From assembly GCF_000293885.2 (NCBI RefSeq), contig NZ_CP010945.1:6344001-6408000 (forward strand): DNA of 64,000 bases. Reading direction: 5' to 3'. Every line of letters begins with the position of its first letter. Within the stretch, counting starts at the first letter, position 1. Origin of the DNA: Pseudomonas fluorescens NCIMB 11764 (GTDB lineage: Bacteria > Pseudomonadota > Gammaproteobacteria > Pseudomonadales > Pseudomonadaceae). Under the pieces are notes generated by a model. That model was not told the DNA's origin and did no database searches. It saw nothing but the letters and a program-made list of their open reading frames with translations. This document shows positions 54,877 to 64,000 of the stretch, in pieces. Both the position numbers and the translations under genes were made by a program.

Positions 54877-57120
54877 TCAAGGGGTACGGTTACGCCGGGT
54901 TTCGATGATGTTCGGCAACTGGGATATTCGCCCCAGCAACCGTCCCAATGCATCCAGCCCCGGAATCTCGATGGTCAGGGACATCAACGCCGTGTTGTCC
55001 TCTTTGTTCGAGCGGGTGTTGACCGCCAGCACGTTGATCCGTTCGTTGAGCAGCACTTGCGAGACGTCACGCAGCAAACCGGAACGGTCGTAGGCGCGAA
55101 TGATGATGTCCACCGGATAGGTGAGCACCGGCACCGGGCCCCAGCTGACCTGGATGATCCGCTCTGGCTCGCGTCCGGCCAGTTGCAGCACCGAGGCGCA
55201 GTCCTGACGGTGAATGCTCACGCCACGGCCCTGGGTGATGTAACCGACGATCGCATCGCCCGGCAACGGCTGGCAGCAGCCCGCCATTTGGGTCATGAGG
55301 TTGCCGACACCCTGGATCTGTATATCGCCGCGCTTGCCCGGCTTGTAGCCGGTGGCCTTGCGCGGAATCAGCTCCAGCTGTTCGTTGCCGCGTTCCGGCT
55401 CGACCAGTTGCTGCGCCAGGTTCACCAGTTGCGCCAGGCGCAAATCGCCTGCGCCCAACGCGGCATACATGTCTTCGGCGGTTTTCATGTTGGCCTTGTC
55501 GGCCAGCTTGTCGAAATCCACCGCAGGCAAGCCAAGGCGACTGAGTTCGCGCTCGAGCAAGGTCTTGCCGGCCGCGACGTTCTGGTCGCGGGCCTGCAAT
55601 TTGAACCAGTGAACGATCTTCGCCCGCGCCCGGGACGTGGTGATGTAGCCCAGGTTCGGGTTCAGCCAGTCGCGGCTCGGGGTGCCGTGCTTGCTGGTGA
55701 TGATCTCTACTTGCTCACCGGTTTGCAGGCTGTAGTTGAGCGGTACGATGCGCCCGTTGATCTTCGCGCCACGGCAGTTGTGACCGATTTCGGTATGCAC
55801 GCGGTAGGCGAAGTCCAGCGGCGTCGCGCCTTTCGGCAAGTCGATGGCGTGACCGTCCGGCGTGAAGATGTACACCCGGTCCGGTTCGATATCGACCCGC
55901 AGTTGTTCCGCCAAACCACCAATGTCGCCCAGCTCTTCATGCCACTCGAGAACCTGACGCAGCCAGGAGATTTTCTCTTCGTAGTGGTTGGAACCGGATT
56001 TGACGTCGGTGCCTTTGTAGCGCCAGTGCGCGCAAACGCCCAGCTCGGCTTCTTCGTGCATGGCGTGGGTGCGGATCTGCACTTCCAGCACCTTGCCCTC
56101 AGGCCCGATCACCGCAGTGTGCAGCGAGCGGTAGCCGTTCTCTTTCGGGTTGGCGATGTAGTCGTCGAATTCCTTCGGGATGTGCCGCCACAAGGTGTGG
56201 ACGATGCCGAGCGCGGTGTAGCAGTCGCGCATTTCCGGCACCAGCACGCGCACGGCGCGCACGTCGTAGATCTGGCTGAACTCCAGACCCTTGCGCTGCA
56301 TTTTGCGCCAGATCGAATAGATGTGTTTGGCCCGGCCGCTGATGTCGGCCTCGACGCCAGTGGCCTGCAATTCGACTTTCAGCTGGTTCATCACATCGGC
56401 GATGAAGCGCTCGCGATCCAGACGCCGTTCGTGCAACAACTTGGCGATCTGTTTGTACTGATCGGGCTCGAGGTAACGGAAGGACAAGTCCTCCAGTTCC
56501 CACTTGATGTGACCGATACCGAGACGGTGGGCGAGCGGCGCGTAGATGTCGAAGACTTCACGGGCGACGCGGTTGCGCTTCTCGTCGTCTGCGGTTTTCA
56601 CCGCGCGGATCGCGCAGGTGCGCTCGGCCAGTTTGATCAGCGCGACGCGCACGTCGTCGACCATGGCCACGAGCATCTTGCGCAGGTTTTCGACCTGGCC
56701 TTGCGTGCCCAGCACCAACGATTGACGCGGGCTCAGGCTGGCGCTGATCGCCGCCATGCGCAACACGCCGTCGATGAGTTTGGCGACCACCGGACCGAAG
56801 CGCTGGCTCACGGCCGGCAGTTCGATCTGGCCTTCGCGCACGCCGCGGTACAGGACCGCGGCGACCAACGAATCCTGATCGAGTTTGAGGTCGGCGAGAA
56901 TTTCGGCGATCTCAAGGCCCGTGCGGAAACTCGAGGTCCCTTCGGACCATAGATTCTTCGCCGCATTGGCTTGTTGTTCGGCGGTGCGAGCGAACTCGCA
57001 CGCGTCCTTCAAGGCTTCGCGATCCAGTGCCAGATCGACACTGACCGCATGATCGAGCCAAGCCTCGAGGTTGATGCTGCCGTCCGTGTTGATCGGCTGG
57101 TGTGCTCTCACCTGTACCAT
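54877..57120 (-). CDS. relA: GTP pyrophosphokinase RelA
   Basis: A 747-residue ribosome-associated (p)ppGpp synthetase. The N-terminal hydrolase-like region lacks the HD motif (AAVLYRGVREGQIELP), so it is synthetase-only as expected for RelA rather than SpoT. The synthetase domain (DVRAVRVLVPEMRDCYTALG; YIANPKENGYRSLHTAVIG), TGS, zinc finger/conserved-Cys region and ACT domain follow. Start ATG 57120. Its neighbour mazG and the GC-discriminator tRNA promoter in this window link to stringent control. Confidence 0.97.
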   Translation of the reverse strand: MVQVRAHQPINTDGSINLEAWLDHAVSVDLALDREALKDACEFARTAEQQANAAKNLWSEGTSSFRTGLEIAEILADLKLDQDSLVAAVLYRGVREGQIELPAVSQRFGPVVAKLIDGVLRMAAISASLSPRQSLVLGTQGQVENLRKMLVAMVDDVRVALIKLAERTCAIRAVKTADDEKRNRVAREVFDIYAPLAHRLGIGHIKWELEDLSFRYLEPDQYKQIAKLLHERRLDRERFIADVMNQLKVELQATGVEADISGRAKHIYSIWRKMQRKGLEFSQIYDVRAVRVLVPEMRDCYTALGIVHTLWRHIPKEFDDYIANPKENGYRSLHTAVIGPEGKVLEVQIRTHAMHEEAELGVCAHWRYKGTDVKSGSNHYEEKISWLRQVLEWHEELGDIGGLAEQLRVDIEPDRVYIFTPDGHAIDLPKGATPLDFAYRVHTEIGHNCRGAKINGRIVPLNYSLQTGEQVEIITSKHGTPSRDWLNPNLGYITTSRARAKIVHWFKLQARDQNVAAGKTLLERELSRLGLPAVDFDKLADKANMKTAEDMYAALGAGDLRLAQLVNLAQQLVEPERGNEQLELIPRKATGYKPGKRGDIQIQGVGNLMTQMAGCCQPLPGDAIVGYITQGRGVSIHRQDCASVLQLAGREPERIIQVSWGPVPVLTYPVDIIIRAYDRSGLLRDVSQVLLNERINVLAVNTRSNKEDNTALMSLTIEIPGLDALGRLLGRISQLPNIIETRRNRTP

Positions 57121-57244
57121 CTTGCTTTACCTTCCCTACGACGCAGTTCAATGCGTCAAATCGCTGACCTTCGTTGCCGGGGATGCACTCGCGGGGCCAG
57201 GACGAGTGCTGCACGGGCGGGTCAGTCGGACCAGACGAGCCGTC

Positions 57245-58597
57245 CTAGCTCGCTTCAAATAACGCCATGGCCTCGACATGTGCCGTCTGAGGAAACATAT
57301 CGAGAATCCCGGCACGTTTTAACCGGTAGCCCTGCTTGATCAATTCGACCGTGTCGCGCGCCAGAGTTGCAGGGTTGCACGACACATACACCAATCGTTC
57401 GGCGCCCAGGGCCTTGAGCTTGCGCACCACCTCGAAAGCACCGTCACGCGGTGGGTCCAAGAGTACCGCACAAAAGCCTTCCCGCGCCCATTCGGCATCG
57501 GTCACAGGCTGGGATAAATCGGCCTGAAAAAACGTCGCATTATGCAGATTGTTGCTAGCGGCGTTTGCGGCTGCCCGCTCGACCATAGCCTGCACACCTT
57601 CGACCGCCACCACTTCGCGAACGGCTTTGGCCAGCGGCAAGGCAAAGTTGCCCAACCCACAGAATAGATCGAGAACACGTTCATCCGCTGTCGGCTTCAG
57701 CCAGTCCAGCGCCTGGGCGACCATGGCTTCATTGACCGCCGCGTTGACCTGAATGAAATCTCCCGGCCGGTACGCCAGGTTCAAATCCCACTGTTCAAGG
57801 CGATAGCCCAACGACTGATAGGCCTCGACCGGTTGCGGTTCGCCTTCGCCATGCAACCACAATTGAGCTTCATGAAACGCGCAGAAATCCTTGAGGATCG
57901 TCATATCGGCGTCGGACAACGGCGCCATGTGTCGCAGCAACACCGCCAAGGACGAACCACTGAACAATTCCACATGCCCCAGCGCCTGAGGTTTGCTCAA
58001 GCGCCGCAACATCTCGGGCAAGCGGGTCATGATCGGTTGCAAGGGCTGTACCAGCACCGGGCATTCGTTGATTGCAACGATGTCCTGGCTGCCCGCCGCG
58101 CGGAAACCGACTTCGAGCTTTTTCGCTTTCATGTCCCAGTGCACCGCTACACGGGCGCGACGGCGGTAAGCGAACTCCGGACCGCTCAACGGCGCTGCCC
58201 ACTCTTCAGGTTCGACACCAGCGACCTTGGACAATTGCTCGGCAAGCATGCGCTGTTTCAGGGCGAGTTGTTCGGTATGAGGCAGATGCTGAACACTGCA
58301 GCCACCACAGCGACCGGCATGCGGACACGGCGCCGGGCGACGCATTTCGCTGGCCTGGAAAACGCGCTCGGTGCGTGCCTCGACCACTTTGCCGTGGGCC
58401 CCCAACACGCGCGCCTCGACTTCTTCACCGGCCAATGCGCCGAGAACGAACCAGGTACGACCTTCGAAAAACGCGATGCCGCGACCGTCATTTGCCAGGC
58501 GCTCGATGGTCAGGCGCTGCTTTTTGCCGGTCGGAATTTGCGGGGCCTTGCTGCCGCCGGTGGGCTGGAAGCGCAGGCCTCTCTCATGCTTGGCCAT
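57245..58597 (-). CDS. rlmD: 23S rRNA (uracil-1939-C5) methyltransferase RlmD
   Basis: A 450-residue SAM-dependent methyltransferase with an N-terminal TRAM domain and a [4Fe-4S] centre (Cys91, Cys97, Cys100 in [10 protein letters not shown], plus a later Cys). The motif [11 protein letters not shown] holds the catalytic cysteine. Methylates U1939 of 23S rRNA. Its start overlaps the cysM stop by one base (TGATG), and relA follows 124 bases later. Confidence 0.95.
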   Translation of the reverse strand: MAKHERGLRFQPTGGSKAPQIPTGKKQRLTIERLANDGRGIAFFEGRTWFVLGALAGEEVEARVLGAHGKVVEARTERVFQASEMRRPAPCPHAGRCGGCSVQHLPHTEQLALKQRMLAEQLSKVAGVEPEEWAAPLSGPEFAYRRRARVAVHWDMKAKKLEVGFRAAGSQDIVAINECPVLVQPLQPIMTRLPEMLRRLSKPQALGHVELFSGSSLAVLLRHMAPLSDADMTILKDFCAFHEAQLWLHGEGEPQPVEAYQSLGYRLEQWDLNLAYRPGDFIQVNAAVNEAMVAQALDWLKPTADERVLDLFCGLGNFALPLAKAVREVVAVEGVQAMVERAAANAASNNLHNATFFQADLSQPVTDAEWAREGFCAVLLDPPRDGAFEVVRKLKALGAERLVYVSCNPATLARDTVELIKQGYRLKRAGILDMFPQTAHVEAMALFEAS

Positions 58598-59499
58598 CAG
58601 TTGGGCGCGTCGAAAATGCCGGTCGACAAGTAACGGTCGCCACGGTCGCAGATGATCGCGACGATCACCGCGTTTTCAACTTCTTTGGACAGGCGCAGCA
58701 TGGCTGCCACGGCACCGCCCGAGGACACGCCGCAGAAGATGCCTTCTTCGCGGGCCAGGCGACGGGTCACGTCCTCGGCTTCGCTTTGCGCCATGTCGAC
58801 GATGCGGTCCACGCGATCGGCCTGGTAGATCTTCGGCAGGTATTCCTGCGGCCAGCGACGGATGCCCGGAATCGCCGAGCCTTCCATCGGTTGCAGACCG
58901 ACGATCTGCACGCTGTCACTCTGCTCTTTCAAGTAGCGCGACACGCCCATGATGGTGCCGGTGGTGCCCATCGAACTGACAAAGTGAGTGATGGTGCCCT
59001 CGGTCTGGCGCCAGATTTCCGGGCCGGTGGTGGTGTAGTGCGCTTCCGGGTTGTCCCCGTTGGCGAACTGGTCCAGCACCTTGCCACGGCCTTCGGCTTC
59101 CATTCGCTGAGCGAGGTCGCGAGCGCCTTCCATGCCTTCTTCCTGGGTCACCAGAATCAGCTCGGCGCCATAGGCCGTCATCGCGGCCTTGCGCTCGGCG
59201 CTGGAGTTGTCCGGCATGATCAGGATCATCTTGTAACCCTTGATCGCGGCGGCCATGGCCAGGGCGATCCCGGTGTTGCCCGAGGTCGCTTCGATCAGCG
59301 TATCGCCGACGTGGATCTGCCCGCGCAACTCGGCACGGGTGATCATCGACAGCGCCGGACGGTCCTTGACCGAACCCGCCGGGTTGTTCCCTTCGAGCTT
59401 GAGCAAAAGGGTATTGCTGGTGGCACCGGGCAAGCGCTGCAAACGGACCAGCGGAGTGTTGCCGACGCAATCGGCGATGGTTGGGTACTGCAAGGTCAT
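58597..59499 (-). CDS. cysM: O-acetylserine sulfhydrylase B (CysM)
   Basis: A 300-residue PLP enzyme that makes cysteine from O-acetylserine and sulfide or thiosulfate. Lys45 in [11 protein letters not shown] binds [14 protein letters not shown] is the substrate loop. ATG 59499 matches the family start ([20 protein letters not shown]). First gene of cysM-rlmD. Confidence 0.96.
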   Translation of the reverse strand: MTLQYPTIADCVGNTPLVRLQRLPGATSNTLLLKLEGNNPAGSVKDRPALSMITRAELRGQIHVGDTLIEATSGNTGIALAMAAAIKGYKMILIMPDNSSAERKAAMTAYGAELILVTQEEGMEGARDLAQRMEAEGRGKVLDQFANGDNPEAHYTTTGPEIWRQTEGTITHFVSSMGTTGTIMGVSRYLKEQSDSVQIVGLQPMEGSAIPGIRRWPQEYLPKIYQADRVDRIVDMAQSEAEDVTRRLAREEGIFCGVSSGGAVAAMLRLSKEVENAVIVAIICDRGDRYLSTGIFDAPN

Positions 59500-59533
59500 G
59501 GCGTATTCGCAATCCAGACTGCGGGGGCGCCTA

Positions 59534-59967
59534 TCATACCGGCAAACGTTGGAAGGCCATATCACGCAAAGTGCGGTGCTTATGGCTTATGGGAATAAGC
59601 GGCTGGCTCAGTACTGGCCTGCCTGCGCAACTTTCGCGGCCAAGCTCGATCAGAAATTCCTTGAGGCGTGCCGGCAAGCCCTGATGCAGATCGGTTTCGA
59701 CATGGGTACCGGGCATGTAGTGTCGCGGAATATCTCAAGTGCCAAGGGGTGGGTTTGTTTCAGTACGGCGGAGACTTTTGCCGGTTGGGTGACGCTTCGC
59801 TCAATCAGGGCAGCCTTGAACTGTCGCTCAAGCTCGCGCTTCGACCATTTCTCCTGTACTGCCATGCGCAGGTAGAACTCGCGTTCTTCCGGGTGTTCAC
59901 TCTGGCTTAGGACAATCATGTTATGAGTCCAAGGCAATTGCCTCACCAGTGGTGCAATGTTGTTCAC
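59534..59967 (-). pseudogene. Decayed DUF1016 (YhcG-type PDDEXK) nuclease fragment
   Basis: Two adjoining minus-strand frames both match the DUF1016 family. The first (59967-59650) reads LPWTHNMIVLSQSEHPEERE, then FYLRMAVQEKWSKRELERQF, up to EIFRD, and then leaves the family sequence; the second (59716-59534) picks up with LHQGLPARLKEFLIELGRES and then also degenerates. That means a frameshift near 59720, an absent N-terminal domain and a C-terminal nuclease domain that is lost. DUF1016 proteins are often in restriction or toxin islands. No other genes of such an island remain. Confidence 0.8.
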
Positions 59968-59994
59968 TTAAGAGTGTCTTGAATCAAAGGAAAC

Positions 59995-60296
59995 TTGTGG
60001 CGAGGGAGCTTGCTCCCGCTTGAGTGCATAGCACTCACAAAACTCGGCAATAGTTGTCAGATTTTTGGGGCCGCTACGCAGCCCAGCGCGAGCAAGCTCG
60101 CTCGCCACAAAGGTATGCACGATCCAAGAGCGCGCTTAAGTGAACAGCATTGCACCAGTGGTGAGACTTTTAAAATATCGGCGGTGGCTGGCGGGTTCTT
60201 CGCAAGCAGGCTAACTCCCACAGGAATAGCGCTACTCACACAATGTGTGGCCGACCCACATCCACTGCGGGAGCGGGCTTGCCCGCGATGGCGCCA
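59995..60296. repeat. Cluster of four REP elements
   Basis: REP units at about 59998-60024 (GTGGCGAGGGAGCTTGCTCC), 60088-60112 (opposite orientation), 60200-60223 (opposite) and 60265-60296 (GCGGGAGCGGGCTTGCCCGC). The last one lies inside the 3' end of the sensor kinase gene. The stretch 59968-60235 contains no gene. Confidence 0.8.
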
Positions 60297-61660
60297 TCAC
60301 TGATAACACCCTCATCGGCCAGGAGCCGCATGTTCAGTCGCAACCCGGCCCCGCTGTTCTCCGCCCAAAGCCGCCCGCCCTGCCGCTGCACCGCATTGCG
60401 CGCAATGCTCAGCCCCAACCCGAACCCACCATTCCCGGGCCGCGACCCATCGAGCCGGGTGAAGGGCGAGAAAATCCGCTCCAGATCCTCTTCCGCCACC
60501 CCGCCCCCCTCGTCCTCGAGCCACAGGTGCCAGTGATCCCCCTCGCGCCGCCCATCCAAACGCACAACGCCGCCTTTGGGAGAATGACGAATGGCATTGC
60601 GCAGGATGTTTTCCAAGGCTTGCGCCAGGGTATTGAGATTGCCGCGCACCCAGCAGGAGGAATCCACCGCACATTGCAACTGGCCCAACGGGCAACAACT
60701 TTCATAGCAGGCGTTTTCCGTGAGCATTTCCCACAGCGCCTGAATCTGGATCGCTTCGTCGGGTAGCGGTGAGCGCTCGGTGTCGAGCCAGGCCAGTTGC
60801 AGCGTGTCCTCGACCAGACGCTGCATGCCATCGACTTCGCGGCCAATGCGTTCGCGCAGTTGTGTCAGGCTTTGCTCACCCTCGCTGGCCACCCGCAAAC
60901 GGCTCAACGGCGTGCGCAACTCATGGGACAGGTCACGCAGCAACTGTTGTTGCAGGGCCACCGTACTTTGCAGGCGTTCGGACATGTGATCGAACGCGCG
61001 GCCCAGCTCACCCAGTTCATCTGAACGATTGGTGGTGCGATGTGACAGACGCACGCCCAGTTGATCGGCACGCCAGGCATTGGCCTGCTCGCGCAGTTGA
61101 TTGAGGGGAACCACCAGCAATCGATACAACCCGACACACAGCAACAAGGTGAACAGCCCGGGAATCACGCCGTTGGTGATCACGCGCCAGAACACTCGGT
61201 AACGCCCAGGCATGAAACGCTGGGGCAATTCGATCACCAGGCTGCCGGCCGACGAGTCGCCGGGAAACGGTACGCGCAACCAAGGCAAGCGTTTTTTGTG
61301 AATAGGCCAATCGAGACCGCGCAGGAAGGTCAGGTGCTGGATTTCCGGGCCCGTCAGCGGCTGGCTGCTCAATGACTGTAAATCACCACCGATAACGCCC
61401 GCCCAACCCGCTTCACGCTGGCGCATTTCCTGTAGCCAGGCATCGACACCGGCACTCTGCCCCTGTTGCCACGCCTGCTCGGCTTCGGCGGCATAACGCG
61501 CCAGTGTGCGTCGGGCTTCGTCCGACAAAAACTGGTTGCGCTCTTCCATGTAGCGGCCCCAGGACCAGCTCAACCAGATCATCAGCAGACAGAACGCCAC
61601 CAGCAGACAGGCGAGTTTCCAGAACAGCGAATGCCGGCCCGGCAGGTCAGACCATTTCAT
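60236..61660 (-). CDS. Sensor histidine kinase (PirS/PfeS-like position)
   Basis: A 474-residue inner-membrane kinase: TM1 about 13-34, a periplasmic domain of about 125 residues, TM2 about 163-184, HAMP, HisKA with His246 (RDLSHELRTPLS) and an ATPase domain with Asn355 (NILRNAIRHS) and GGFGLGLSIA. Five cysteines (318, 322, 323, 330, 336) cluster in 19 residues before the N box. The C-terminal tail (about 455-468) is encoded by a REP element. Start ATG 61660, overlapping the regulator gene. Next to gacS in P. aeruginosa the matching pair is pirR-pirS by memory. Confidence 0.9.
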   Translation of the reverse strand: MKWSDLPGRHSLFWKLACLLVAFCLLMIWLSWSWGRYMEERNQFLSDEARRTLARYAAEAEQAWQQGQSAGVDAWLQEMRQREAGWAGVIGGDLQSLSSQPLTGPEIQHLTFLRGLDWPIHKKRLPWLRVPFPGDSSAGSLVIELPQRFMPGRYRVFWRVITNGVIPGLFTLLLCVGLYRLLVVPLNQLREQANAWRADQLGVRLSHRTTNRSDELGELGRAFDHMSERLQSTVALQQQLLRDLSHELRTPLSRLRVASEGEQSLTQLRERIGREVDGMQRLVEDTLQLAWLDTERSPLPDEAIQIQALWEMLTENACYESCCPLGQLQCAVDSSCWVRGNLNTLAQALENILRNAIRHSPKGGVVRLDGRREGDHWHLWLEDEGGGVAEEDLERIFSPFTRLDGSRPGNGGFGLGLSIARNAVQRQGGRLWAENSGAGLRLNMRLLADEGVISDGAIAGKPAPAVDVGRPHIV

Positions 61661-62369
61661 CGGCGGCACTCAAGACATACCCCTTGCCCCAGACCGTGCG
61701 CACTTCCCGCTCGGTGTAGCCGATGGCCTTGAGCTTTCTGCGGATCTGGCTGACGTGCATGTCGAGGCTGCGGTCGTGGGCCGCATAGCCCCGTTGCAGC
61801 ACGTGTTGATAAAGGAAGGCCTTGCTCAACACTTCATCGCCGTTGCGGTTGAGCGTGTCCAGCAAGCGGTACTCGCTGCGGGTCAGGCCGGCGGCGTGTT
61901 CACCATAGAACACCTCGGAACATTCATCGTCGAAACGCAGGCTGTCTGCCGCCAGGGCAACAGGCGCGGGCGCGGGGCGACGATCCAGTGCGACGCGGCG
62001 CAGGATCGCTTCGATACGCACGCGCAATTCGGCCATGCTGAAGGGCTTGGGCAAGTAGTCATCGGCGCCGAGACGGAAACCGCTGATGCGATCCGCCTCG
62101 GCCCCCAGCGCCGACATCAGCACCACCGGGGTGGAATGGCTCTGGCGCAATTGGGTCAGCACGTTCAGTCCGTTCATGCCCGGGAGCAGAATGTCCATCA
62201 ACACCACATCGAAGGCTTGTTTACGAGCCATCGCCAGCCCCTCCTGCCCGTTCTGGCACCAGGTCACCTGAAAACCGCTGCGGCCCAGCTGCTCGTGAAC
62301 ATAGGCACCGAGCACCAGATCGTCTTCGATGGAAAGAATGCGGGGATGGACGACAGAAATGGGAGTCAT
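61647..62369 (-). CDS. OmpR-type response regulator (PirR/PfeR-like position)
   Basis: A 240-residue regulator with receiver Asp59 (DVVLMDILLPGMNG), acidic residues at 15-17 (IEDD) and Lys in LPKPFSM, followed by an OmpR/PhoB winged helix (HDRSLDMHVSQIRRKLKAIG). ATG 62369 (MTPISVVHPRIL) is preferred over a TTG four codons upstream. Its 3' end overlaps the kinase start by 14 bases, so both form one unit. It is divergent from gacS across 213 bases. Confidence 0.92.
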   Translation of the reverse strand: MTPISVVHPRILSIEDDLVLGAYVHEQLGRSGFQVTWCQNGQEGLAMARKQAFDVVLMDILLPGMNGLNVLTQLRQSHSTPVVLMSALGAEADRISGFRLGADDYLPKPFSMAELRVRIEAILRRVALDRRPAPAPVALAADSLRFDDECSEVFYGEHAAGLTRSEYRLLDTLNRNGDEVLSKAFLYQHVLQRGYAAHDRSLDMHVSQIRRKLKAIGYTEREVRTVWGKGYVLSAADEMV

Positions 62370-62582
62370 GAGTATCTGCAAATAATTCTCAGTTGGCGAT
62401 TATTCAAGATTGCCTCGCCGGGGGCAACCCAAGGTTTTCCCACGACGCCAAAGCATTGAACGGCCCGACGAATGACGTCATCAATTTTACGAAGATTGCC
62501 CGCAAGCAAATCGCTACACTGCGCAAGTGGCGCGTGCCGGATGTACGCGCAGGTCCTAAATGGCTGGATGCAGGAGAAAGGC

Positions 62583-64000
62583 GTGCTCAAGAAACTGGGA
62601 ATTAAAGGCCGCGTGCTGTTGCTTACCTTGCTTCCGACCAGCCTGATGGCCCTGGTGCTGGGCGGTTATTTCACCTGGATGCAGCAGTCCGACCTGCAGA
62701 CCCAACTCATGCAGCGTGGCGAAATGATCGCCGAACAGCTCGCGCCTCTCGTGGCCCCGGCCATGGGTCACAAGGACACCGAACTGCTGGAACGCATCGC
62801 CACGCAATCCCTGGAAACCGCAGACGTGCGCGCGGTGACGTTCCTCGCCCCGGACCGCACGCTGCTTGCCCATGCCGGTCCGACCATGCTCAATCAGGCG
62901 CCATTGGGCAATGGCTCGCAGATGCTGCGCCGCAGTGGCAATGATGCGACGCGTTACCTGCTGCCAGTGTTCGGCAAGCATCGCAATCTGGCCGGCGACC
63001 TGATTCCCGAGGAAGCCGACCGCCTGCTGGGCTGGGTCGAACTCGAACTGTCCCATAACGGCATGCTGCTGCGCGGTTATCGCAGCCTGTTCGCCAGCCT
63101 TTTATTGATCGGCGCGGGCCTCGCCGGTACGGCGCTGCTGGCGCTGCGCATGGGCCGGACCATCAACCGGCCGCTGAGCCAGATCAAGCAAGCGGTGGCG
63201 CAACTCAAGGACGGCCATCTGGAAACCCGCCTGCCGCCGCTCGGCAGTCAGGAGCTGGATGAGCTCGCGTCCGGCATCAACCGCATGGCCGGCACCCTGC
63301 AAAACGCCCAAGAAGAATTGCAGCACAGCATCGACCAGGCCACCGAAGACGTGCGCCAGAATCTGGAAACCATCGAAATCCAGAACATCGAGCTGGACCT
63401 GGCGCGTAAAGAGGCCCTGGAAGCGAGCCGGATCAAATCCGAGTTCCTGGCCAACATGAGCCATGAAATCCGCACGCCGCTCAACGGCATTCTCGGTTTC
63501 ACCCACCTGCTGCAAAAAAGCGAGCTGACCCCGCGCCAGCTCGATTACCTGGGCACCATCGAGAAATCCGCCGACAGCCTGCTGGGGATCATCAACGAGA
63601 TCCTCGACTTCTCGAAAATCGAGGCCGGCAAGCTGGTGCTCGACCATATTCCGTTCAACCTGCGCGATTTGCTCCAGGACACCCTGACCATCCTCGCCCC
63701 GGCCGCCCACGCCAAACAGCTGGAGCTGGTGAGCCTGGTGTATCGCGACACGCCGCTGTCGCTGGTCGGCGATCCGTTGCGACTCAAGCAGATCCTCACC
63801 AACCTGGTGAGCAACGCAATCAAGTTCACCCGCGAAGGCACGATCGTCGCCCGCGCCATGCTCGAAGAAGAACACGAAGACAGCGTGCAGCTGCGCATCA
63901 GCATTCAGGACACCGGCATCGGCCTGTCGAACGAGGACGTGCGGGCGCTGTTCCAGGCTTTCAGCCAGGCCGACAACTCGCTGTCCCGGCAACCCGGCGG
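62583..64000 (+). CDS. gacS: Hybrid sensor kinase GacS (5' part, cut by the window edge)
   Basis: 472 codons are visible from GTG at 62583, which has AGGAG six bases upstream. TM1 (residues about 10-30) and a short periplasmic region are followed by TM2, HAMP and HisKA with His294 ([19 protein letters not shown]), then an HATPase domain that is open at the edge. The N-terminus [20 protein letters not shown] is the known GacS start. GacS with GacA controls small RNAs that relieve Rsm repression of secondary metabolism. Receiver and HPt domains lie outside the window. Confidence 0.95.
   Translation, partial: MLKKLGIKGRVLLLTLLPTSLMALVLGGYFTWMQQSDLQTQLMQRGEMIAEQLAPLVAPAMGHKDTELLERIATQSLETADVRAVTFLAPDRTLLAHAGPTMLNQAPLGNGSQMLRRSGNDATRYLLPVFGKHRNLAGDLIPEEADRLLGWVELELSHNGMLLRGYRSLFASLLLIGAGLAGTALLALRMGRTINRPLSQIKQAVAQLKDGHLETRLPPLGSQELDELASGINRMAGTLQNAQEELQHSIDQATEDVRQNLETIEIQNIELDLARKEALEASRIKSEFLANMSHEIRTPLNGILGFTHLLQKSELTPRQLDYLGTIEKSADSLLGIINEILDFSKIEAGKLVLDHIPFNLRDLLQDTLTILAPAAHAKQLELVSLVYRDTPLSLVGDPLRLKQILTNLVSNAIKFTREGTIVARAMLEEEHEDSVQLRISIQDTGIGLSNEDVRALFQAFSQADNSLSRQPG

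Noticed and set aside
59534..59967. Functional YhcG-type nuclease
   Set aside because: The sequence is frameshifted near 59720, lacks its N-terminal domain, and the nuclease core is lost after LGRES.

Overview
The window looks like a chromosomal segment of a Pseudomonas of the P. fluorescens group. The evidence is the GC-rich coding, many REP palindromes of the GTGGGAGCGGGCTTGCCCGC type, gacS next to a two-component pair and cysM-rlmD-relA-mazG, and Pseudomonas-type fabA-fabB and exbB-exbD-lpxK-kdsB-murB operons. It is mostly core genome with short accessory patches. I see no prophage, CRISPR array, rRNA operon or insertion sequence.

Layout. 1-4 kb (minus): a molybdenum hydroxylase operon ([2Fe-2S] subunit, Tat-exported molybdopterin subunit, XdhC, and a MobA-like nucleotidyltransferase cut by the window edge). 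4.2-8.8 kb (minus): an envelope operon exbB-exbD-lpxK-Trm112-kdsB-phosphatase-murB, preceded by comEC. 11.2-18.3 kb: DUF2062 protein, a YadG/YadH-type ABC exporter, a GST, a transglutaminase-like protein, fadE and a PA2817-family protein. 18.4-21.6 kb: a LysR regulator divergent from alaX-like tRNA editing protein, a 2OG-Fe(II) oxygenase and a LysE exporter. 21.7-22.2 kb: four tRNAs, (Glu-Gly) twice, behind a strong promoter with a GC-rich discriminator. 22.5-30 kb: a membrane-anchored hypothetical, an HBM-type chemoreceptor, a MocR-type regulator, an SDR and an NADP-dependent oxidoreductase, with several copies of a long imperfect-palindromic repeat between them. 30-38 kb: pyrF, a two-component system followed by a four-EF-hand protein, an AI-2E-family permease, DUF4892, a GST and two alpha/beta hydrolases. 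38.4-41.4 kb: a TccC-like RHS protein with an unfamiliar 333-residue C-terminal region. 41.4-45.5 kb: thioesterase, acyl-CoA ligase, sixA, DUF4389, gpsA. 45.7-50.7 kb: an operon of TonB-dependent receptor, ABC_sub_bind-type periplasmic protein and hybrid histidine kinase. 50.9-59.5 kb: fabA-fabB, a 62-aa protein, DUF2058, mazG, relA, rlmD, cysM. 59.5-64 kb: a decayed DUF1016 nuclease gene, REP cluster, a PirR/PirS-like two-component system and the 5' part of gacS.

How parts work together. The molybdoenzyme genes encode apoenzyme plus cofactor-maturation factors. The LysR-alaX-oxygenase-LysE block reads as a possible system that makes, exports and protects translation from a modified amino acid; this is the most attractive unexplained unit here. 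The receptor-binding protein-kinase operon reads as a ligand uptake and sensing unit. The kinase, regulator and EF-hand genes may form a calcium- or cation-linked module. All of these are inferences from gene content and layout.
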